DNA of 36,746 nucleotides from JBGOUV01 sp041477815 (lineage in GTDB: Bacteria; Acidobacteriota; Terriglobia; Bryobacterales; JACQDG01). Below the pieces are notes generated by a model. That model was not told where the DNA came from, made no database searches, and saw only the letters and a program-made list of their open reading frames with translations. Both the position numbers and the translations under genes were made by a program. Location: the NCBI GenBank assembly GCA_041477815.1, contig JBGOUV010000011.1, forward strand, positions 1 to 36,746. Direction: 5' to 3'. Positions 31,951 through 36,746 of the stretch are shown one piece after another (within the stretch, counting starts at the first letter, position 1; every line of letters begins with the position of its first letter).

Positions 31951-32977
31951 AGACTTCGCGGGTCCGGATCGCCGTCTGGCGCCAGGAAAACTGCGCGGCC
32001 CTTTTCCACCCCCGCTCCCGCAAATCCCGCCGCCGCGGCGGGTCCCCCAGCAATTCTACAATCGTCCGGGCCAGCCGGTCCGGGGAGACAGCCTCGGCGG
32101 CGTCGCCGGCCACTTCCAGCAAAGCCGCGTCCCGCGAGATCACCACCGGCGCCCCCGCCTGCATGGCCTCCAACACCGGCAGTCCAAAGCCCTCATATAG
32201 GGAAGGATACACGAACAACTCGGCCCCGCTCAGCAGGGCGGCCACGTCTTCATCGGCCAGTCTGCCGGCCACGGTCAGCCCCGGCTCGGACCCCGCATGG
32301 GAGCGGCCTACCAGGACCAGTTCCAGCTCCGGCCGCACCCGCCGCGCCTCGCGCCAGGCCTCCACCAGCCGCTGCACGTTCTTCCTCGAGTCCGCGGTAC
32401 CGACAAACAGTAGATACGGCCCTTGCACTCCCAGGCGGCGCCGCACCTGGCCGGTCTCGGGCTCCGGCCGTGGCTGGAACACCTCACTTGCCGCCAGCGG
32501 GACTGCGATGACCCGCGACGGCGCCAGCCCGAACCGCTCCAGGACCTCCCGCCGCACCGCCTCGCTCGGCGTCACCACCAGGGTCGCCGCCCGCAGCGTC
32601 CAAAGCATCCGCCGCCGGATCCGGTCTGCCGCTATCTGCCGCCGTTCGCCCTCCAGCCAGGGCGAGCAATCATGCAGGGTCATCACCGCGGGAACCACCC
32701 GCAGGTACGGTGCTCCAAAGTCGGTCCCGTGAAAAACCTGTGCTCCCAAGCGTTTCAACTCCCACGGCAACCCCACGAGCCACCAGCGCCGCGTCAGCCA
32801 ATTCCCCGGCCGCCGGCCGCGCCGCAGATCGGGTCCGCCCTCCCAGTCCTGATCCGACACGAGCCAGTACTCATCTTCGGGGAACTCCGCCGCCAGGGCG
32901 CGCGCCAACTCCGCCGCGTACCGCGCGATCCCCCCCGACGGTTCGATCAGGGGAGTAGCATCCAGAGCGACCCGCAT
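31925..32977 (-). CDS. Family-4-type glycosyltransferase
   Basis: This is a 350-residue GT-B glycosyltransferase: MRVALDATPLIEPSGGIARY, the TLHDCSPWL motif, YLLFVGTADSRKNVQRLVEA and the donor-site YPSLYEGFGLPVLEAMQAG. It starts 9 bp after rfbB. It is related in layout to the enzyme at 29591-30742 and probably adds a different residue of the repeating unit. Confidence 0.9.
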   Translation of the reverse strand: MRVALDATPLIEPSGGIARYAAELARALAAEFPEDEYWLVSDQDWEGGPDLRRGRRPGNWLTRRWWLVGLPWELKRLGAQVFHGTDFGAPYLRVVPAVMTLHDCSPWLEGERRQIAADRIRRRMLWTLRAATLVVTPSEAVRREVLERFGLAPSRVIAVPLAASEVFQPRPEPETGQVRRRLGVQGPYLLFVGTADSRKNVQRLVEAWREARRVRPELELVLVGRSHAGSEPGLTVAGRLADEDVAALLSGAELFVYPSLYEGFGLPVLEAMQAGAPVVISRDAALLEVAGDAAEAVSPDRLARTIVELLGDPPRRRDLRERGWKRAAQFSWRQTAIRTREVYVEAVRRF

Positions 32978-32986
32978 GGGGATGGT

Positions 32987-34033
32987 TCAGCCATCCGCTC
33001 CCTTACGGTTGCGGTTCGGTGCAGACAAATCCCGGTAGTTGCGCTGATAGTATTCACGATACTCGCCGCCTTTCACCCGGCTCACCCACGCCCGATTCGA
33101 CCGGTACCACTCAATCGTCCGCGTCAACCCCTCCCCAAACTCGACGCGGGGCCGCCACCCCAGCTCCTGCTCCATCTTCGCGCTCGACAGCGCATACCGC
33201 CGGTCGTGCCCGGGCCGGTCGGTCACCCGTTGCAGCAGACTCTCCGGCTTGCCCGTGAGCCGCAGGACCTCCCGCACCACCTCCAGATTCGGTCGAGAGC
33301 AGTTCCCTCCGATATTGTAGATTTGTCCCGGCCGCCCGCCGGCCGCCACCGCCTCGATTCCGGCGCAGTGGTCCTCCACGTACAGCCAGTCCCGCACCTG
33401 TTGGCCGTCCCCGTAAATCGGCAGCGGCTGGTCGTCTAGGGCGTTGGTCACCATCAGGGGGATGAGCTTCTCGGGGAACTGGTAGGGTCCGTAGTTGTTC
33501 GACGCCCGCGTCACTACCACCGGGACGCCATACGTAGTAAAGAACCCCAGGCCCAGCAGATCCGACCCCGCCTTGGCCGCCGAATACGGGCTGGACGGAC
33601 GCAACACAAAATCTTCAGCGGCTTCGAGCGGCGTCTCCAGGCTCCCGTATACTTCATCCGTCGAGACGTGGAGGAACTTCGCGACTTTGAACTGCCGCGC
33701 CCCTTCCAGCAGCGTGAACGTTCCCCGCAGATTCGTCTCGAACGCCGGACTCGGCGACAGGATGCTGCGGTCCACGTGCGACTCGGCGGCGAAGTGGACC
33801 ACCAGCTCCGGCCGCTCCGCTTCGAACAGATCCGCCACCAGCGGCCCGTCGCAGATGTCTCCTTTGACGAACCGGTAGCGCGGATGCTTCTCCACCTCCG
33901 CCAGGTTCTCGAGGTTTCCCGCGTAGGTCAGCTTGTCCAGGTTAACTATGGAATCCTCGGGATGCCGGCACAAGTAATACCGGATGAAGTTCGACCCAAT
34001 AAACCCGGCCCCTCCGGTAACTAGAAGTCTCAT
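32987..34033 (-). CDS. rfbB: dTDP-glucose 4,6-dehydratase
   Basis: This SDR-type enzyme converts dTDP-glucose to dTDP-4-keto-6-deoxyglucose; 348 residues. NAD binding is at VTGGAGFIGSNF (5-16), the AAESHVDRS substrate motif follows, then STDEVYG with the catalytic Thr/Asp/Glu, and the YSAAKAGSD motif (YxxxK). The C-terminal RPGHDRRYALSSAKMEQELG and GLTRTIEWYR are typical. Its ATG overlaps the rfbC stop (ATGA). It supplies 6-deoxysugar precursors for the glycosyltransferases downstream. Confidence 0.95.
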   Translation of the reverse strand: MRLLVTGGAGFIGSNFIRYYLCRHPEDSIVNLDKLTYAGNLENLAEVEKHPRYRFVKGDICDGPLVADLFEAERPELVVHFAAESHVDRSILSPSPAFETNLRGTFTLLEGARQFKVAKFLHVSTDEVYGSLETPLEAAEDFVLRPSSPYSAAKAGSDLLGLGFFTTYGVPVVVTRASNNYGPYQFPEKLIPLMVTNALDDQPLPIYGDGQQVRDWLYVEDHCAGIEAVAAGGRPGQIYNIGGNCSRPNLEVVREVLRLTGKPESLLQRVTDRPGHDRRYALSSAKMEQELGWRPRVEFGEGLTRTIEWYRSNRAWVSRVKGGEYREYYQRNYRDLSAPNRNRKGADG

Positions 34034-34602
34034 TTATGTTGGAGTTCCCAATCGTAGTTGATGCCGGGGTCGTCATAGGCGAGGCGGCCCTCGTCCTCGG
34101 GGTTGTAGAAGCGGTTGGTGACGTAGCACAGTACCGCCGGCTCGGCGCCGATCACCTTGTACCCGTGACCCACCCCCGGCGGGATCAGAACCTGCCAGGG
34201 CTGCAAGGTCCCGATGTAGAGCGTGTTGCAGGCGCCGAAGGTGGCCGAATCGACGCGCAGGTCCACCAGGCAAACCTGCAACTGCCCATGCACCGGAACC
34301 CACAAATCGGTCTGCTCGAAGTGGTAGTGGAGGGCTTTGATCGTGCCCGGATAGCTCACCGCCGAAGAGAACTGCAAAGGCCCGTTCCCCAGTTCGGCGG
34401 CCAAGCCCTGGCCCTGCCGCATCACTTCCAGGAAGTAGCCCCGGTCATCCGGCCAGAGCTGCACGCGCTCGATCCGCACACCGGCAATCAGCTCGGTCGA
34501 ACCCGGCTGCCGGATGGCAGCGCCGGTGTCATGGCGCTCTCGGAACGGCGCCGCCAGGCTCCGCCCGTGCCGTTCGCCCAGCGGCTCTCCGGCGCCCCTC
34601 AT
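34030..34602 (-). CDS. rfbC: dTDP-4-dehydrorhamnose 3,5-epimerase-like protein
   Basis: This is a cupin-fold sugar-nucleotide epimerase of 190 residues. The pattern is RVQLWPDDRGYFLEVMR, the catalytic His region IKALHYHFEQTDLWVPVHG (canonical enzymes have RGLHYQ), then LQPWQVLIPPGVGHGYKVIG and the C-terminal YVTNRFYNPEDEGRLAYDD with the conserved Tyr. It lacks the exact LHYQ and may belong to the epimerase-related branch, so 3,5-epimerisation is likely but not proven. ATG 34602 overlaps the rfbA stop; an upstream continuation of the frame lies inside rfbA. Confidence 0.85.
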   Translation of the reverse strand: MRGAGEPLGERHGRSLAAPFRERHDTGAAIRQPGSTELIAGVRIERVQLWPDDRGYFLEVMRQGQGLAAELGNGPLQFSSAVSYPGTIKALHYHFEQTDLWVPVHGQLQVCLVDLRVDSATFGACNTLYIGTLQPWQVLIPPGVGHGYKVIGAEPAVLCYVTNRFYNPEDEGRLAYDDPGINYDWELQHK

Positions 34603-35339
34603 GCCAGATCTCCCGTCTTGTTCGCTCCGGTTTCGGCCACCAGATTGGTAGCCCGCCGCAAGGAGTCGAACGTCCCGGCGTCGGTCCACCAGCCTTCCAG
34701 GAAATCGTAGGTCATGGTCCCCTCGCGGATGTAGGCGTTATTCACATCGGTGATCTCGAGCTCTCCCCGGTGGGACGGTCGCAGGACCTTCACCTTCTCA
34801 AACACCGTGGCGTCGTAGAAGTAGAACCCCGTCACCGCGTAGTTCGACTTCGGCTGCGGGGGTTTCTCCTCGATGCCGGCGATGCGGTCCCCGAGGATCT
34901 CGGCCACGCCGAACCGCTCGGCGTCGGGCACCTCCTTGAGCAGGATCTTGGCGCCCCTCTCCTGCCGCCGGAACTCCTCGGCCGCCCGGCGGAGGTTGTG
35001 CTCGATGATGTTGTCGCCCAGAATCACGCAGACCTTCTTTCCGTCGGCGAAGTGCTCGGCCAGCGACAGGGCGTCCGCAATGCCTCCCTCGCCCTCCTGG
35101 TAGGTGTAGTCCAAGTGCTTCAAACCAAACTCTTTACCGTTAGCCAGCAGCCGCAGAAAGTCCCCCGAGTTCCGTCCCCCGGTCACCACCAGGATGTCCC
35201 TGATCCCGGCGTTGACCAGGGTTCCGATGGGGTAATAGATCATGGGCTTGTCGTACACCGGCAACAAGTGTTTATTCGTGATCTTGGTGAGCGGAAACAG
35301 CCGGCTGCCGGTGCCGCCCGCCAACACGATGCCCTTCAT
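34599..35339 (-). CDS. rfbA: Glucose-1-phosphate thymidylyltransferase
   Basis: This enzyme makes dTDP-glucose from glucose-1-phosphate and dTTP, the first step of the dTDP-deoxysugar pathway; 246 residues, the short form without the long C-terminal helix. Motifs are MKGIVLAGGTGSRLFPLT (signature), KHLLPVYDKPMIYYPI, the metal-binding LGDNIIE, and EEKPPQPKSNYAVTGFYFYD. ATG 35339 has GGAG five bases upstream; an in-frame ATG/GTG further upstream is not needed. It is the first gene of the ten-gene polysaccharide operon, divergent from a cupin gene. Confidence 0.94.
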   Translation of the reverse strand: MKGIVLAGGTGSRLFPLTKITNKHLLPVYDKPMIYYPIGTLVNAGIRDILVVTGGRNSGDFLRLLANGKEFGLKHLDYTYQEGEGGIADALSLAEHFADGKKVCVILGDNIIEHNLRRAAEEFRRQERGAKILLKEVPDAERFGVAEILGDRIAGIEEKPPQPKSNYAVTGFYFYDATVFEKVKVLRPSHRGELEITDVNNAYIREGTMTYDFLEGWWTDAGTFDSLRRATNLVAETGANKTGDLA

Positions 35340-35409
35340 GCTCTCTCCAGTTCGCAAACTCCTCATGATACAATAAGAAAACTCAGAACAGCCGACTGCG
35401 AGACCTGCG
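35340..35409. promoter_or_regulatory. Divergent promoter region of rfbA operon and cupin gene
   Basis: A 70-bp gap with an AT-rich core. On the plus strand TACAAT (35369-35374) is five of six to the -10 consensus; on the minus strand TATCAT (35370-35365) overlaps it and could serve the rfbA operon. The -35 regions are poor, which suggests that activators may help. Confidence 0.42.
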
Positions 35410-35757
35410 ATGGATTACTACCGATGGGATGAGGTGAACCACGAGGAGATGAACCCGCTGTTTGCGCGGCGTGTGGTACACGGTGAGCGCCTCACCGTGG
35501 CCCGCATGTATTTGAAGAAGGGGTGCCGGGTGCCGCTCCATAGCCACGAGAACGAGCAGATCTCGAACGTGTTTGAGGGCGCGCTCCGTTTCGAGATCGG
35601 GGGCCAGGAGCTGACCGTGGGGGCCGGCGAGCTGGTGCGGATTCCTCCGAACGTCCCCCATTTGGCCGAAGCCCTGGAAGATACGGTATGCTTGGATATC
35701 TTCAACCCCATTCGGGAGGATTGGCTGCGCGGTGAGGATCAGTACCTCCGCCGCTAG
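35410..35757 (+). CDS. Small single-domain cupin
   Basis: This is a 115-residue one-domain cupin. The first cupin motif is GCRVPLHSHENEQISNVFEG with metal ligands H44, H46 and Q50; the second has GELVRIPPNVPHLAEAL with H84. Proteins of this size are sugar- or small-molecule-binding, sometimes enzymes; nothing fixes the function here. It is divergent from rfbA and 14 bp ahead of the SDR gene, so the two are probably co-transcribed. Confidence 0.87.
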   Translation: MDYYRWDEVNHEEMNPLFARRVVHGERLTVARMYLKKGCRVPLHSHENEQISNVFEGALRFEIGGQELTVGAGELVRIPPNVPHLAEALEDTVCLDIFNPIREDWLRGEDQYLRR

Positions 35758-35771
35758 GCCCTAACCGACAC

Positions 35772-36563
35772 ATGGATCTGGGGATACGAGAGCGGGTGGC
35801 TATAGTGGCCGCCTCCAGCCGGGGTTTGGGTCGCGCGGTAGCCGAGGCGCTGGCCGCCGAGGGCGTCCGTCTGGCTCTCTCGGCCCGGCAGGCCGATACC
35901 CTGGCCCAAACCGCCCAGTCGATCCGCGACCGCTTTGGGGTCGAAGTGCTGCACCAGGCCCTGGACGTGACCGACCCGGCCGCTGTTAAAAATTTCGTAG
36001 CTGCAACCTTCGACCACTTCGGGCGCGTCGATATGGGTGTCGCCAACGCCGGTGGTCCGCCTTCCAAGCCGTTTTCCGGAACCACCACGGAGGATTGGCG
36101 CAGCGCTTTTGACCTCAATTTCATGAGTACCCTGTACCTGGTGCGCGAGCTGCTCCCCCATATGCAGCGGCAGAAGTGGGGCCGCGTGGTGGCCATCACG
36201 TCTCTTACCGCCAAGCAGCCCACCGAGGGCCTGATCCTCTCGAACGCGATCCGCGCGGCCGTCAGCGGCTTGATGAAGAGTCTGGCCAACGAGTACGGGC
36301 GCGATAATATTCTGTTCAACTGCGTGTGTCCGGGTTACACGGCCACCGACCGGCTCAACCAGGTGGTGGCCGCCCAGGCCGCCGCCCAGGGCGTCGAGGC
36401 GGATGATATCGTATCCCGGTGGACCGCCCACATCCCGCTGGGACGGTTGGGCCGTCCCGATGAGTTCGCCGGTTTGGTGGCCTTCCTGTGCTCGGAGCGC
36501 GCCGGCTACATTACCGGCACATCAACCGCCATCGACGGCGGCCTGATCAAAGGAATTTATTAG
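35772..36563 (+). CDS. SDR family protein with altered catalytic Tyr and Lys
   Basis: This is a 263-residue short-chain dehydrogenase-like protein. The cofactor loop is AASSRGLGRAV (13-23), with NAG at 92-94 and the FDLNF asparagine at about 116. The catalytic serine is S144 (ITSLTAK). The Tyr expected 13 residues later is Ser157 and the Lys four further on is Arg161 (ILSNAIRAAVSG), so the usual YxxxK is absent. The C-terminal YITGTSTAIDGG is normal. A group of FabG-like proteins shares this SNxxR form; their activity is unclear. The neighbouring cupin suggests a small-molecule pathway. Confidence 0.88.
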   Translation: MDLGIRERVAIVAASSRGLGRAVAEALAAEGVRLALSARQADTLAQTAQSIRDRFGVEVLHQALDVTDPAAVKNFVAATFDHFGRVDMGVANAGGPPSKPFSGTTTEDWRSAFDLNFMSTLYLVRELLPHMQRQKWGRVVAITSLTAKQPTEGLILSNAIRAAVSGLMKSLANEYGRDNILFNCVCPGYTATDRLNQVVAAQAAAQGVEADDIVSRWTAHIPLGRLGRPDEFAGLVAFLCSERAGYITGTSTAIDGGLIKGIY

Positions 36564-36565
36564 AG

Positions 36566-36746
36566 ATGGACCAAGCTTTCATTAACGTTGAAAACGTGAA
36601 GCGGCCCCCCGGGGCCGCAGCCGGCCCCCTGGCCGGCTTGGTGGACCTACCGGATTTCGGCAGGCCGGGCCAGGGGGCCCGGCGCGGCCCAGGGGGGCCG
36701 CCCCACATTTACAGGGGAACGGATTTTCGGTTACGCCGGACCATCC
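36566..36746 (+). other. Possible 5' end of a gene, running off the window
   Basis: From ATG 36566, two bases after the SDR stop, the frame stays open to the right edge. The first 12 residues (MDQAFINVENVK) look ordinary, but the following codons are a GC-rich palindromic element that translates to Pro/Gly/Arg-rich sequence, after which HIYRGTDFRLRRT follows. Either the element was inserted into a gene start or there is no gene here. No product can be named. Confidence 0.25.
36601..36701. repeat. Nested inverted repeat with four GC-rich hairpins (REP/BIME-like)
   Basis: Four back-to-back stems: 36601-36608 with 36611-36618 (8 bp), 36619-36626 with 36631-36638 (8 bp), 36664-36671 with 36676-36683 (8 bp), and 36684-36690 with 36695-36701 (7 bp), with loops of two to four bases. 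In addition the left half (36601-36642) is the near-perfect reverse complement of the right half (36658-36701), with about one mismatch and three single-base gaps. The centre, about 20 bp, is unpaired. No T-run follows. Confidence 0.85.

Overview
The window is GC-rich DNA (about two thirds G+C by eye) that looks like an Acidobacteriota chromosome of the Bryobacterales/Solibacter type. The grounds are the Tat-exported Gfo/Idh/MocA oxidoreductase, secreted multi-domain amidohydrolases, many TPR proteins, a large Pro/Ala-rich zinc-finger/LamG-like protein, and a short Cys-rich zinc-ribbon protein. The taxonomic call is an inference from gene content. I saw no rRNA, tRNA or CRISPR.

Left part (1-8.4 kb): the 3' part of an AzgA-like nucleobase permease with a strange internal duplication; a Tat-exported oxidoreductase; a 48-residue zinc-ribbon protein; an M20 peptidase overlapping a zinc alcohol dehydrogenase; an amino-sugar pair (ROK kinase and nagA) with a frameshifted relic between them; and an intact HigBA-type toxin-antitoxin operon with a recognisable promoter and operator.

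Middle (8.7-22.3 kb, all minus strand): a secreted tandem amidohydrolase, a second degenerate amidohydrolase, a MerR-like/TPR protein, a 1136-residue zinc-finger/membrane/LamG-like protein, a TPR protein, a PAS histidine kinase broken by one base, a shrunken 95-residue receiver protein and a receiver-TPR protein. The last three are joined by ATGA start/stop overlaps. The receiver-TPR protein and the stand-alone TPR protein are full-length paralogues.

Right part: a plus-strand ABC-2 exporter (one ATPase, two DUF990-type permeases; 22.3-24.9 kb), a decayed HigB-type toxin gene (24.9-25.3 kb), and a ten-gene minus-strand surface-polysaccharide operon (25.4-35.3 kb). In transcription order the operon is rfbA, rfbC, rfbB, three family-4-type glycosyltransferases, a DUF2283 protein, a DUF3108 protein, a glycosyltransferase-methyltransferase fusion and a Wzm-like permease with an N-terminal sugar-binding-like domain. 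There is no rfbD and no Wzt ATPase. A cupin gene and an atypical SDR gene follow on the plus strand, and the window ends in a 101-bp nested inverted repeat that folds into four GC-rich hairpins.

Two themes recur. Every convergent gene junction carries debris or repeats: two different heptamer arrays, an hsdR scrap and a dead higB. The plus strand is G-rich up to about 25 kb whichever strand is coding and C-rich in the polysaccharide operon, with the switch falling at the dead toxin gene.
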